DNA of 54,845 bases from JADHUC01 sp964617665 (GCA_964617665.1 CAZUAH010000024.1:1-54845); one strand, 5' to 3'. Counted from the stretch's first letter, positions 36,508 to 46,140 are shown. Numbers and translations are program-made. Notes: generated by a model not told the origin, from the letters alone.

Positions 36508-39500
36508 ATGAATATGCCGGAACGAAACGCTGCCAAACTTAGCCCAGAACAACTCATAGACGATTTGGCGGAGCTAGACGAATTGGAGGCTAACGCAGGG
36601 GCGAAATCCAGCGAGGCTGGGAATTCGACCATCAAGTCCCTGAAAGCAGACCTGGACACCCTCGCCGCTCAACTGCGTGAGCCGTCTCACGGTGTGTCCT
36701 ACGAAGACGAGTCGGATTGCCGTCGTGCAACGGAACTTGTTGCGGCGCTGGGGAGGGACCACGATCCGAATGGCCAATCATCGGAACGCAGTCATCTGGG
36801 TGAACTGGGGCAGTACCGCCTGTTGGCAGTGCTTGGCAAAGGCGGGATGGGGACAGTCTACAGAGCGCTGCACACGAAACTAGAAAAGGTCGTCGCGCTC
36901 AAAGTGCTGCCACACGAGCGTACTGACAACCAGCAAGCCGTGGCTCGGTTCGAGCAAGAAATGAGGGCCGTTGGGCGGCTGGAGCATGCCAACATCGTTC
37001 GGGCGATGGACGCCAACGAAGACAGCGGCACGCACTATTTGGTCATGGAATACGTCGATGGCACGGACTTGTCGGAACTTGTCCGTCGCCTTGGGCCATT
37101 GCCGATTGCGGATGCTTGCGAGTTAGTCCGCCAGGCAGCCGTTGGTTTGCAGCACGCTCACGAGCACAGCCTAGTCCATCGAGACATCAAACCCTCCAAC
37201 GTGATGCTCACCACCGATGGACAAGTCAAGATTCTCGACCTCGGTTTGGCGCGCTTGCATAATGGCGGCCGTGCCGAGCTGACTTCCACCGGCCAGATGA
37301 TGGGCACGGTCGACTACATGGCCCCAGAGCAGACCGGGGATAGTCACGACGTGGACATTCGGGCCGACATCTACAGCCTGGGCGCTACGCTGTTCAAGTT
37401 GCTCGCCGGCCGTGCTCCCTACGATGAACCCAAGTACAACACAGTCGTCAAGAAACTCGCCGCAGTGGGCACACAACCGGTTCCTTCCATCCAGGAGCAA
37501 CGGTCGGATGTGTCCAATGAGTTGGCCGCTATCGTCACCAAGATGCTGGCCAAGGAGGCGGAAGAGCGTTTTGCGACGCCGGCCGAATTGGCCGCGGCGT
37601 TGGGGTCGTTTGCCGAGGCGGCGGATCTCTCCTCGTTGTTGAACCAGCACCGCGAGGCGAAGGAAGGTGATGCTGACGCGTCACCGGTTATCGAACCCGT
37701 CAGCAGGGGCACGGAGGAACATCTGTCGTCGTCCATGACCGAAACCAGGTCGACGGCAGTGAAACGGGACGAGCAGGAAGAATCCAGCGTTGGCACGCCG
37801 GCTCAGCCAGTGCCACTTCCAGCCGCCCACGTCACAACCGAACAAGAACTTCCTACGAGAGAAGTGGCGCCAACGACTCCGAGAACCGGCGGACCGCCCA
37901 GTTGGTGGAATCGCAGGGCGCAGGTTGCCGCTGGGCTGCTCGGGCTGGCCGCTTTGTTCCTGGGCGCAATGATCATTCGACTGGCTACCGACAAAGGCGA
38001 GATTAGGATCGTTTCTTACGATCCCAAGATCGCTATCACGATCAAGCGCAACGGACAGAAGGTCGACGGCTTCCAGATCAAACAGCGACCCGAGGCGACG
38101 TCGTACTACTCAGGGGAATACGAGATCGAAATCGCCGGTGGCGCATCCGACGGTGTGTTTATCAAGAACGATAAGTTCACGCTCAGTCGGGGCAAAGAGG
38201 TGCTGGTGGAGATTGTACGCGTCGATGAGCCCGTGCCTGACGAAATGCTACCCGGATCGGCTTCGCGTGACACGGCCACCGGCGATCCTCACCGACGCAT
38301 CGCGGAATGGGTGCTGCGGCAAGGCGGTTCGGTCAGTGCGCACCATGTCCCGCGTACGATCACGAAAGTCGGTGACTTGCCGACCACCGAATTCACGCTG
38401 GCAAGAGTTCACCTTTCCAAATGCGCGGTGTGCGACCAAGATCTCAAGATTCTTGAAGACATCGACACGCTAACGGCCGTCGGACTTGTCGATTGTGAGA
38501 ACATCACGGACGGGGCCATACGTTATCTGCGTCACCTCCATCAGTTGAAGGAGCTTTATCTTGGCGAAACCGCGTGTCGGAACATCACCGATCGAACTGC
38601 CGAGTCTCTCGCAGCATTCCCAGAATTGACGATTCTGAGCCTTAGCTGTCGCTTCACCGATGCAGGCCTCCAGAAGATTGCCGCTTTGGAGAAACTTGAG
38701 AAGCTCCAGATCGGCAGTCCTGAGATCACAGACCAAGGTGTGGCTCACCTGACAAGCCTGAAAGAGCTTCAGTACTTGCTACTGGGGCAGATGAAACTTT
38801 CCGACGAAAGCGTACGACACCTGGTTGAGATACCGTTAAGAGAACTTCACTTCATGTTTACAGGTACCGGAGACCGCGCCGTTGAAATACTCACCACAGC
38901 GACCAACCTTGAAGTGCTGGGGCTCGAAGCAAGTGGGCAACTCACCGACGCCGGGCTCGCCTACTTGGCAAAGTATCCAAAGTTGATAGGACTGTCTATC
39001 AAGCAAGAGCCCAAGGTGACCGATGCTGGTATGGCACATCTCGGCGAGCTGGTTAACCTGAAGCGGCTGCAGCTTTGTCGCGCGTCCGTAACCGATGCGG
39101 GTCTCGCTCATCTCCGCAAGTTGACGGAGCTCGAGTCGCTGGATCTGCATCTGCCCATCACCGACGCCAGTGTCGAGCACCTTTCCACACTCCGTAACCT
39201 CAGGGAGCTTCGTCTGATGGAGGTGAAGTTGTCGTCTGCTGGCATCGAACGGCTCCGGCAGGCACTGCCCGAATGCCAGATTTACCTCGACTACCAAGCT
39301 CTCTCGGGCGCCTCGGCCCCACACGACGCGGCCACCGGCGACCCTCACCGTCGCATCGCCGAATGGGTCTTGCAGCAAGGTGGGCGGGTCAGTTTACGCC
39401 ATTTGGGAAGTTTCACGAAGGTCGAAGACTTGCCGGCCACCGAGTTCACGCTGGCAAGTGTTTACCTTTCCAATTGTGCGGTGCGCGACCAAGATCTCAC

Positions 39501-41466
39501 GATTCTTGAAGACATAGACACACTAACGCAGGTGACACTTTTCGATTGTGAGAGCATCACGGACGGGGCCATCCAGTATCTGCGACACAACCATCAGTTG
39601 AAAGTGCTGAATCTTGGCGAAACCGCGTGTCGGAACATCACCGATCGAACTGCCGAGTCCCTGTCAGCGTTCCCGGAACTGACACAGTTACAGGTCAGTT
39701 GCCAGTTCACGGACGCGGGCCTTAGACAGATTGCCGCTTTGGAGAACCTTGAAAAGCTCGCGATCAGCAGCCCTGAGATCACGGACCAGGGCGTGGCGCA
39801 CCTGGCACACCTCAAACGGTTGTCGTCCCTGCTCTTCCAGGGTGAGCGTCTTACCTGTGAGTGTGTGCACCACCTCCTTGGGATTCCGCTGACGAGTCTA
39901 GCGCTGCTCGGCCCGGCGGGGGGGGATCGCGCGATCCAGATACTCGCCGCGTTGGAAAGCCTGGAATCCCTAAACATCGAACGGAGCGGACAACTCACCG
40001 ACGCGGGCCTTGCTCACTTGGCAGACTACCCGAAGCTGGAACAGCTCAACATCAAACAGGAACCCAAGGTGACTGATGCCGGTTTGGCACATATTGGGAA
40101 GCTCGTTCGTCTGAAGAGGCTTCAGCTACAAACGGTGTCTGCAACCGATGCCGGTCTCGCGCATCTTCGGGGATTGACGGAACTCGAGTGGTTGGATTTG
40201 TGTCTGCCCATCACGGACGCAAGCGTCGAGCACCTTTCCACGCTCCATAGCCTCAAGGAGCTTCGTCTCAGGGAGGTGAAGTTGTCGTCTGCAGGGATCG
40301 AACGGCTCCGGCAGGCGCTGCCCGAATGCCAGATCTACGTCGACCGCCAAGCTCTCCCGCGCGTGTCGGCCCCACACAATGCGGCCGCCGGCGACCCTCA
40401 CCGTCGCGTTGCGGAGTGGGTGTTGCGGCAAGGTGGACGGGTTGGTGTTAGTGGAGGAAGCGAGATCACGAAGGTCGATGACTTGCCAGCCACCGAATTC
40501 ACGCTTGAGACGATCTGCCTGGACAGGTGTGACGCGAGCGAGGCCAAGATCCTCGAAGACATTGATACGCTCCTGCGAGTCGAGATTTCCAGCTGCGAGG
40601 AGGGGGCCATCGAACATCTCCGTCACAACAGAGGGTTGTATCTGCTGTTTCTTGGCGAAGAGGCGTGCAAGAACATCACGGATCGAACCGCCGAATCATT
40701 GTCGGCGTTCCCGGGATTGGGAATTCTACATTTGAGTCACCCCAGTCGCATCACCGACGCCGGGCTCCAACAGATTGCCGCGTTGGAGAAACTCGAGGAT
40801 CTCTCAATCAACAGCTCTGAGATTACGGATCAGGGCGTGGCGCACCTGGCGGGGCTCAAACGGCTAAGTGAACTCCGGCTGAGCGGAAAGCGTCTTTCCG
40901 ACGAGAGCATGCACCACCTGCTGGGGCTTCCGCTGAGGCAACTGATATTGCGCGGCCCCGCGGGGGGAGACCGCGCGGTCCAGATACTCGCCGCAGCAGA
41001 TAGCCTAGAATTCCTTGAGATCGAGGGAAGTGGGCAACTCACCGACGCTGGGCTGGCCTACCTGGTGGACTACCCGAAGTTGATGGAGTTGAAGATCCGT
41101 AGCGAGCCCAACGTGACCGACGCTGGTCTGGCGCATATCGGTGCGCTGGTTCAACTAACGTACCTGCAACTCGACTGCGTGACGGTAACGGACGCCGGTC
41201 TCGCTCATTTGCGCAAGTTGACAAAACTTGAAACCTTGTACCTTTTGTATCTGCCGATCACGGACGCCAGCGTGGAACACCTCTCAGCCCTCCGTAACCT
41301 GCGTCACCTTGAGCTAAAGGATGTGAAGTTATCCACTGCTGGGATTGAGAAGCTCCGGCAGGCGCTGCCCGAATGCCAGATCTACGTCGACAATCAAGCT
41401 CTCCCGCGCGTTTCCGCTCCACGCGGCGCGGCCACAGGCGACCCTCACCGTCGCGTTGCAGAATAG
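36508..41466 (+). CDS. transmembrane Ser/Thr protein kinase with three LRR modules
   Basis: 1,652 residues from the ATG at 36508, with AAGGGAAA upstream; a GTG at 36448 is rejected. The kinase domain (about 102-370) has all main motifs: LGKGGMGTVY, VALKVL, HRDIKPSN near 223, DLGLARL near 243 and APEQ. An acidic/Pro linker and one membrane segment (about 471-493) follow. Then comes a short domain (EIRIVSYDPKIAITIKRNG) common after the membrane segment in planctomycete kinases. The exported part consists of three tandem modules of 349-352 residues, each opening with ATGDPHRRxAEWVLxQGG and made of RNI/internalin-like LRRs (consensus ITDAGLAHLxxLxxLxxLxL). A fourth module stops after seven residues at a TAG. 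Likely role: surface sensing coupled to phosphorylation, perhaps of the adjacent sigma factor. Confidence 0.93.
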   Translation: MNMPERNAAKLSPEQLIDDLAELDELEANAGAKSSEAGNSTIKSLKADLDTLAAQLREPSHGVSYEDESDCRRATELVAALGRDHDPNGQSSERSHLGELGQYRLLAVLGKGGMGTVYRALHTKLEKVVALKVLPHERTDNQQAVARFEQEMRAVGRLEHANIVRAMDANEDSGTHYLVMEYVDGTDLSELVRRLGPLPIADACELVRQAAVGLQHAHEHSLVHRDIKPSNVMLTTDGQVKILDLGLARLHNGGRAELTSTGQMMGTVDYMAPEQTGDSHDVDIRADIYSLGATLFKLLAGRAPYDEPKYNTVVKKLAAVGTQPVPSIQEQRSDVSNELAAIVTKMLAKEAEERFATPAELAAALGSFAEAADLSSLLNQHREAKEGDADASPVIEPVSRGTEEHLSSSMTETRSTAVKRDEQEESSVGTPAQPVPLPAAHVTTEQELPTREVAPTTPRTGGPPSWWNRRAQVAAGLLGLAALFLGAMIIRLATDKGEIRIVSYDPKIAITIKRNGQKVDGFQIKQRPEATSYYSGEYEIEIAGGASDGVFIKNDKFTLSRGKEVLVEIVRVDEPVPDEMLPGSASRDTATGDPHRRIAEWVLRQGGSVSAHHVPRTITKVGDLPTTEFTLARVHLSKCAVCDQDLKILEDIDTLTAVGLVDCENITDGAIRYLRHLHQLKELYLGETACRNITDRTAESLAAFPELTILSLSCRFTDAGLQKIAALEKLEKLQIGSPEITDQGVAHLTSLKELQYLLLGQMKLSDESVRHLVEIPLRELHFMFTGTGDRAVEILTTATNLEVLGLEASGQLTDAGLAYLAKYPKLIGLSIKQEPKVTDAGMAHLGELVNLKRLQLCRASVTDAGLAHLRKLTELESLDLHLPITDASVEHLSTLRNLRELRLMEVKLSSAGIERLRQALPECQIYLDYQALSGASAPHDAATGDPHRRIAEWVLQQGGRVSLRHLGSFTKVEDLPATEFTLASVYLSNCAVRDQDLTILEDIDTLTQVTLFDCESITDGAIQYLRHNHQLKVLNLGETACRNITDRTAESLSAFPELTQLQVSCQFTDAGLRQIAALENLEKLAISSPEITDQGVAHLAHLKRLSSLLFQGERLTCECVHHLLGIPLTSLALLGPAGGDRAIQILAALESLESLNIERSGQLTDAGLAHLADYPKLEQLNIKQEPKVTDAGLAHIGKLVRLKRLQLQTVSATDAGLAHLRGLTELEWLDLCLPITDASVEHLSTLHSLKELRLREVKLSSAGIERLRQALPECQIYVDRQALPRVSAPHNAAAGDPHRRVAEWVLRQGGRVGVSGGSEITKVDDLPATEFTLETICLDRCDASEAKILEDIDTLLRVEISSCEEGAIEHLRHNRGLYLLFLGEEACKNITDRTAESLSAFPGLGILHLSHPSRITDAGLQQIAALEKLEDLSINSSEITDQGVAHLAGLKRLSELRLSGKRLSDESMHHLLGLPLRQLILRGPAGGDRAVQILAAADSLEFLEIEGSGQLTDAGLAYLVDYPKLMELKIRSEPNVTDAGLAHIGALVQLTYLQLDCVTVTDAGLAHLRKLTKLETLYLLYLPITDASVEHLSALRNLRHLELKDVKLSTAGIEKLRQALPECQIYVDNQALPRVSAPRGAATGDPHRRVAE
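38281..41466 (+). repeat. tandem 1.05-kb repeat units encoding LRR modules, with truncated fourth unit
   Basis: Units begin at the codons for GDPHRR at 38281, 39337, 40390 and 41437, giving periods of 1,056, 1,053 and 1,047 bases. Units 1 and 2 share long identical stretches, for example around 38561 and 39616. Unit 4 covers only about 30-45 bases before similarity is lost. In-frame length differences between units show that whole LRR modules were duplicated and then drifted. Confidence 0.9.
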
Positions 41467-41477
41467 ATGCTGCACAG

Positions 41478-41639
41478 TGCGGACGCGACGGGGTATTCTC
41501 GCTGCCGATTACGGGACCATTGCAGCGGATCGCAGCAGGGGCATACATTGACGCCCAGTTTCTGGTCGATCGCGCCATCGCAGTCGCCACTGACGACGGT
41601 CGCATACTCCGCTTCGATTCGGTGCCCGCGCCACGACGG
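41478..41639 (+). pseudogene. decayed tail of a paralogue of the giant lyase-like/propeller gene
   Basis: Translation in the frame starting at 41478 gives GRDGVFSLP, then RIAAGAYIDAQFL and VATDDGRILRFDS. The last 55 residues of the protein ending at 30194 read GRDGVYLLP, RIAEGAYTDAQFL-like and VATDDGRVLRLNS at the same spacing. About two thirds of positions agree. There is no start codon or upstream part of that gene here, and it abuts the broken fourth LRR unit in another frame. The rest of the 285-base gap to the sulfatase holds only an AGAAAGAAG leader. Confidence 0.8.
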
Positions 41640-41751
41640 GCACCACCCAGGCGAAAAGGCGTAAGAGAAGTGGTAGACTGAGCCAGTCCTCGGACCCCGC
41701 ATCTCAAATCAAGTTCAACAGCTAACTGATTTCCAGAAAGAAGCCTCGCTC

Positions 41752-43173
41752 ATGAAGACACGATCCTGCTTGCTGTTAGCCATTGTGCTGTCTTGCCTTT
41801 CACCGCATTCGTTCGCGGCCGACGAGAAACCAAACGTTCTCCTGATTTGCGTCGATGACCTGCGGCCCGAACTGGCTTGCTACGGTGTCTCGTATGTTCA
41901 GTCGCCGAATATCGACCGTTTGGCTTCCGCCGGCCGAGTATTCCGTCGCCACTACGTTCAGGCGCCGACGTGTGGAGCGTCGAGATACACATTGTTGACT
42001 GGACGTTATGGAGGGGACAGCAACTCGGCGTTGTTCCAGCGAGCGGCGAAGATGAAAGCCGATCCCGAATCTGTTCCGCCCAGCATGCCGGCGTGGTTTC
42101 GCCAACACGGCTACACCACGGTTTCGGTCGGCAAGGTCTCGCATCACCCCGGCGGACGCGGTGGAAAAGACTGGGACGATGACGCCCAACCGGAAATGCC
42201 GAATTCGTGGGATCGTCATCTGTTGCCCGCCGGGGCATGGCAACATCCGCGAGGTTGGATGCACGGTTTGGCGAACGGCGAGATTCGTGTTAAGGCTGGC
42301 GAGATGGACGTGTTGCAGGCAGTGGAAGGACCGGATTCGATCTACCCCGACGGCATTTCCATCGACGAAGCTTTGCGTCAACTCGGTCAACTCGCATCGG
42401 ATCCCCAGAAGCCGTTCTTCCTGGCAGTGGGAATTCTGCGACCACATCTGCCCTTTGGGGCTCCTGCCAAGTACCTGCAGCCTTACCGCGACGCCCAACT
42501 TCCGCCGACGCTGCATCCGAGTAAGCCAGCGGGGAAGACAACGTGGCATGGCTCGGGCGAGTTCATGAAGTACAACCGATGGAAGCGAGATCCGAACGAG
42601 GACGCAGAATTCGCGTTGAAAGTCCGACGGCACTACGCGGCCTGCGTCAGCTACGCCGACGCGCAGGTCGGCCGAGTCATAGAGAAGCTGGAGGAAACCG
42701 GCGCCGCCAACAACACGATTGTGGTTCTCTGGGGAGATCACGGTTGGCATCTCGGCGAGCATGCGGTGTGGGGCAAGCATACGTTGTTCGAGGAGTCGTT
42801 GCGATCGCCGCTCATCGTGTCTTGTCCAGGCATCGAGAAACCGGGCGAATCGACCGACTCGATGGTAGAGACATTGGATGTGTTTCCCACTCTGTGCGAA
42901 TTGGCAGCACTTCCCCAGCCTGATTTCGTCCACGGAGTCTCCCTGCATCCGTTGTTGGAGGAGCCTGCTTCGCCCGGCCATCCGGCGATTTCCTATGGCA
43001 GAGGGGCCAAGACGATCCGCACCGACACTCATCGCCTGATCGTTCACAACGGCGGCCACGTCGAGTTGTACGATCATACGTCCGCGGAGGAGGAAACGAA
43101 GAATGTTGCGGAGGCGAATCCGGCTTTGGTCGAGGAGCTCTCAGCACGCCTTGAAGAACGCCTGAATCAGTGA
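41752..43173 (+). CDS. exported type I sulfatase (iduronate-2-sulfatase-like)
   Basis: 473 residues. Signal peptide LLLAIVLSCLSPHSFA, then PNVLLICVDDLRPELACYG with the metal-binding Asp35-Asp36 pair. The formylglycine site is CGASR (Cys74 to Arg78) in APTCGASRYTLLTGR, a CxASR variant of the usual CxPSR, and GDHGWHLGEH near 326-335 supplies further active-site residues. The arrangement fits the iduronate-2-sulfatase branch (S1_7-like). It should remove sulfate esters from a glycan in the periplasm after Cys74 is oxidised by a formylglycine-generating enzyme, which is not in this window. It opens a plus-strand run with the TIM-barrel and beta-helix genes (gaps of 96 and 54 bases), a likely operon. 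Confidence 0.92.
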   Translation: MKTRSCLLLAIVLSCLSPHSFAADEKPNVLLICVDDLRPELACYGVSYVQSPNIDRLASAGRVFRRHYVQAPTCGASRYTLLTGRYGGDSNSALFQRAAKMKADPESVPPSMPAWFRQHGYTTVSVGKVSHHPGGRGGKDWDDDAQPEMPNSWDRHLLPAGAWQHPRGWMHGLANGEIRVKAGEMDVLQAVEGPDSIYPDGISIDEALRQLGQLASDPQKPFFLAVGILRPHLPFGAPAKYLQPYRDAQLPPTLHPSKPAGKTTWHGSGEFMKYNRWKRDPNEDAEFALKVRRHYAACVSYADAQVGRVIEKLEETGAANNTIVVLWGDHGWHLGEHAVWGKHTLFEESLRSPLIVSCPGIEKPGESTDSMVETLDVFPTLCELAALPQPDFVHGVSLHPLLEEPASPGHPAISYGRGAKTIRTDTHRLIVHNGGHVELYDHTSAEEETKNVAEANPALVEELSARLEERLNQ

Positions 43174-43269
43174 GCGATACCTGCCGGCTGGACTGGATTT
43201 CGCGGACGGAGCAGTGGAGAATGGTCTTGCTGCGACAATTGCTACCGCAACGGAGAGGAAGGAAAGACC

Positions 43270-44196
43270 ATGAACGAGATCGATCGAAACGACAGACGCA
43301 CAGCCCGGCAGGTTAGCCGGCGAGATATGCTTCGATGCGCCGCAGTGACGGCGCCCGCGATGCTTGGGGCAGGCGGCCTTGCTTCGCGTGCGTGCACTGG
43401 CGAACAGGCGGAAGCGACTGCCAACAACAGTCGTCTCAATCAGTCGATCGTACATTGGTGCTTCGCCAAGTACTGGGACGTTGAACAGACCTGTAAGATC
43501 GCGAAGCAATTAGGCTGCAACAGCGTCGAGCTTGTCAAACCGAAAGACTGGCCGATGCTTAAGAAATATGGTCTTGTCTGTGCAATTGCCGGTAGCCATT
43601 GGTTCGACAAGGGGATGAACAATCCCAAATACCACGAGATGTGCTTGGCCAAGATGCGCGAGGCAATCGATGCGTGCGCGGACTTCGGATTTCCCAATAT
43701 CATCACCTTTACTGGACTTACCGAGGATATCCCGCCCGACGAGGGCATCAAGAACTGTGTAGCCGGGTACAAGAAGATCATTGGACACGCGGAGAAGAAG
43801 AAGGTCAATGTCTGCCTGGAAATTCTGAACAGCCGAGTGCCGATCGAGATGGTGGGTGTCCCCGGATATCAGGGCGACCACACGGATTACTGCATGGACA
43901 TTGTCAAGCAGGTAGGATCGCCTCGGATGAAACTGCTGTTCGACGTCTTCCACGTACAGATCATGGACGGCGATATCATCTCGCGTATCCGAGAGTACAA
44001 AGACTACATCGGCCACTATCACACGGCCGGTAACCCCGGCCGCCACGAATTGGATGATACGCAGGAAATCAACTACCGGCCGGTCATGGAGGCCATCGCC
44101 GACACAGGGTTCACCGGATATATCGGACACGAATTCATTCCCACGCGTGATCCGCTTGAAGGGTTGAACGAAGCTGTAGAACTGTGCAACGTTTGA
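43270..44196 (+). CDS. Tat-exported TIM-barrel sugar isomerase/epimerase (hydroxypyruvate isomerase-like)
   Basis: 308 residues; the ATG at 43270 follows GAGAGGAAGGAAAG. A twin-arginine signal SRRDMLRCAAVTAPAMLGAGG is present. The mature part is a xylose-isomerase-like TIM barrel. NQSIVHWCFAKY opens strand 1, and Glu in SVELVKP, Glu in VCLEILNSR, Asp-His in KLLFDVFHVQIMDGD, His in HYHTAGNPGRHELDD and the terminal GYIGHEFIP are in the positions of the metal ligands and catalytic Glu residues of hydroxypyruvate isomerases. The fold and active site look intact. Export through Tat implies it folds with its metal in the cytoplasm and then works on a periplasmic sugar, perhaps a product of neighbouring enzymes. 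Confidence 0.85.
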   Translation: MNEIDRNDRRTARQVSRRDMLRCAAVTAPAMLGAGGLASRACTGEQAEATANNSRLNQSIVHWCFAKYWDVEQTCKIAKQLGCNSVELVKPKDWPMLKKYGLVCAIAGSHWFDKGMNNPKYHEMCLAKMREAIDACADFGFPNIITFTGLTEDIPPDEGIKNCVAGYKKIIGHAEKKKVNVCLEILNSRVPIEMVGVPGYQGDHTDYCMDIVKQVGSPRMKLLFDVFHVQIMDGDIISRIREYKDYIGHYHTAGNPGRHELDDTQEINYRPVMEAIADTGFTGYIGHEFIPTRDPLEGLNEAVELCNV

Positions 44197-44250
44197 CTCT
44201 GGTGGCGATATTCGAGCTGGAGTGAGACGTTATAGGCTGGAGACCATTAG

Positions 44251-46140
44251 ATGAAACGGCAAACACCAACAATCTGCATCTTGTTCCTTGGACTAACACT
44301 CACAACTTCTTGGGCCGCGGCGAGGGAGTATCATGTCTCGCCGGCAGGAGATGACGGTAACGACGGCACTGTGCAGCAGCCGCTGAAAACGATTTCTGCG
44401 TCCGCGCGGCTGGCTCAGCCAGGCGACGTAGTCACGATACACGCCGGGGTGTACCGAGAACGTGTTACGCCACCGCGGGGCGGTACTTCCGATCAAAAAC
44501 GAATCACGTATCAAGCCGCGGCGGGCGAAAAGGTCGTGATCAAGGGCTCCGAGGTCGTCAAGGGCTGGCAGAAGGATAAACACGACACGTGGAAGGTTAG
44601 GATCGCGAACAACTTCTTCGGCGATTTCAATCCGTACAGCGACCTGATCAACGGTGACTGGTTCAACGCTAAGGGACGCGAGCATCATACCGGTGCGGTG
44701 TATTTGAATGGGCACTGGCTGACCGAGGCAGCCAAACTTGATGAGGTAAACCACCCGGCGAACGATACGCCACTTTGGTTTGGCCAAGTGGATGAAGAAC
44801 ACACCACGATCTGGGCGCAGTTTAAGGGCATCGATCCGAACAAGGCGGAAGTCGAAATCAATGTCCGGCAGGCGGTGTTTTATCCCGACAAGCCGGGTGT
44901 GAACTATGTGACTGTGCGCGGCTTGACGATGATGCATGCCGCTACGCCCTGGGCACCGCCCACAGCCGAACAGATCGGCTTGATCGGCACGCACTGGAGC
45001 AAAGGCTGGATCATCGAAAATAACGACATCCGCTATTCGACCTGCGTCGGCATCACCCTGGGCAAATACGGCGACCAGTGGGACAACACGTCGGCAAATA
45101 CGGCCGAAGGCTACGTCAAGACTATCGAGCGTGCCCTGGAAAACGGCTGGTCCAAGGAGAACATCGGTCACCACATTGTGCGCGACAACCATATCGCGCA
45201 TTGTGAACAGGCTGGGATCGTCGGCAGCTTGGGGGCGATCTTCAGCCGCATCACCGGCAACGATATTCACGATATCCACATGCGACGACTGTTCACGGGC
45301 GCCGAAATGGGCGGAATCAAGATACACGCCGCCATTGATATGGAGATCAGCCGTAACCACATCTATCGAACCACCCGAGGCATCTGGCTGGACTGGATGG
45401 CGCAGGGAGCCCGCGTCACGCGCAACTTACTGCACGACAATGACGGGGCCCAGGACCTGTTCTTCGAGGTCAATCACGGCCCCTTCATGGTCGACAACAA
45501 CATCTGCCTGTCCTGGTTCCCTGCAGAGACTCGCAGTCACTGGGGGGCTAAACGCAGCGTCCTTGACGTGTCACAAGGAGGAGCATACGTCCACAACTTA
45601 TTCCTCGGCGGCATTCTGTTTCACACTGAACTGCGGCGCGATACGCCGTTCATGAAAGCCAACTCGGCAAAGGTTGGAGGCCTGCGCAACATCCCCGGCG
45701 GAGACGACCGGTACTACAACAACTTGTTTGTGAACCGTGGATTCGACGGTTACGAAAAGGCGGAAATGCCGTCCTGGGTCAGCGGCAACGTGTTTCTGAA
45801 CAAGGCCCAGCCGTCGTCGTTCGGCAAGTCTGCATTGCTTCGCCCGGACTTCGATCCACGAATCAAGGTCATCGAGAAACCCGACGGCTTTTACCTCGAG
45901 GTCACGCTCGACAAGGCATGGGCTGAAGAGACGGAGCGCCCATTGGTGACAACCGACTTGCTCGGCAAAGCGAAGATTCCCGATCTGCCCTTTGAACAGC
46001 CCGACGGTTCACCGTACCGCGTGGACAGTGATTACTTGGGTAAGAAAAGAAACGCCGCCAATCCTTTCCCGGGCCCTTTCGAATTGCCAAAGGGTGGAAA
46101 GCAACTCCTGAAGGTCTGGCCCATCGCTCCAACGCAATGA
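44251..46140 (+). CDS. exported right-handed beta-helix protein (DUF1565; glycoside hydrolase or lyase-like)
   Basis: 629 residues. Signal peptide ILFLGLTLTTSWAAA, then EYHVSPAGDDGNDGTVQQPLKTISASARLAQPGDVVTIHAGVYRE, the classic DUF1565/pectate-lyase-like opening. The middle is a beta-helix with ladder motifs (IIENNDIRYSTCVGITLG, HHIVRDNHIAHCEQAGIVGS, MEISRNHIYRTTRGIWLDW). The C-terminal 120 residues form a beta-rich domain. Length and layout resemble GH141-type enzymes and related beta-helix polysaccharidases. Acidic and His residues in the ladder (HDIHMRRLF, WLDWMAQ) could be catalytic, but I cannot assign them. With the sulfatase and isomerase upstream it probably acts on the same sulfated glycan. 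Confidence 0.8.
   Translation: MKRQTPTICILFLGLTLTTSWAAAREYHVSPAGDDGNDGTVQQPLKTISASARLAQPGDVVTIHAGVYRERVTPPRGGTSDQKRITYQAAAGEKVVIKGSEVVKGWQKDKHDTWKVRIANNFFGDFNPYSDLINGDWFNAKGREHHTGAVYLNGHWLTEAAKLDEVNHPANDTPLWFGQVDEEHTTIWAQFKGIDPNKAEVEINVRQAVFYPDKPGVNYVTVRGLTMMHAATPWAPPTAEQIGLIGTHWSKGWIIENNDIRYSTCVGITLGKYGDQWDNTSANTAEGYVKTIERALENGWSKENIGHHIVRDNHIAHCEQAGIVGSLGAIFSRITGNDIHDIHMRRLFTGAEMGGIKIHAAIDMEISRNHIYRTTRGIWLDWMAQGARVTRNLLHDNDGAQDLFFEVNHGPFMVDNNICLSWFPAETRSHWGAKRSVLDVSQGGAYVHNLFLGGILFHTELRRDTPFMKANSAKVGGLRNIPGGDDRYYNNLFVNRGFDGYEKAEMPSWVSGNVFLNKAQPSSFGKSALLRPDFDPRIKVIEKPDGFYLEVTLDKAWAEETERPLVTTDLLGKAKIPDLPFEQPDGSPYRVDSDYLGKKRNAANPFPGPFELPKGGKQLLKVWPIAPTQ

Noticed and set aside
38281..41466. Tandem repeats considered as a CRISPR or satellite array
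   Set aside because: The units are in-frame LRR coding modules of about 350 codons, not short repeats with unique spacers.
41800..43077. 425-residue minus-strand open frame across the sulfatase
   Set aside because: It mirrors the sulfatase codons; the plus-strand product has catalytic motifs and a signal peptide, the antisense one has none.
44293..45360. 355-residue minus-strand open frame across the beta-helix gene
   Set aside because: Antisense shadow of a gene with a clear signal peptide and fold motifs.
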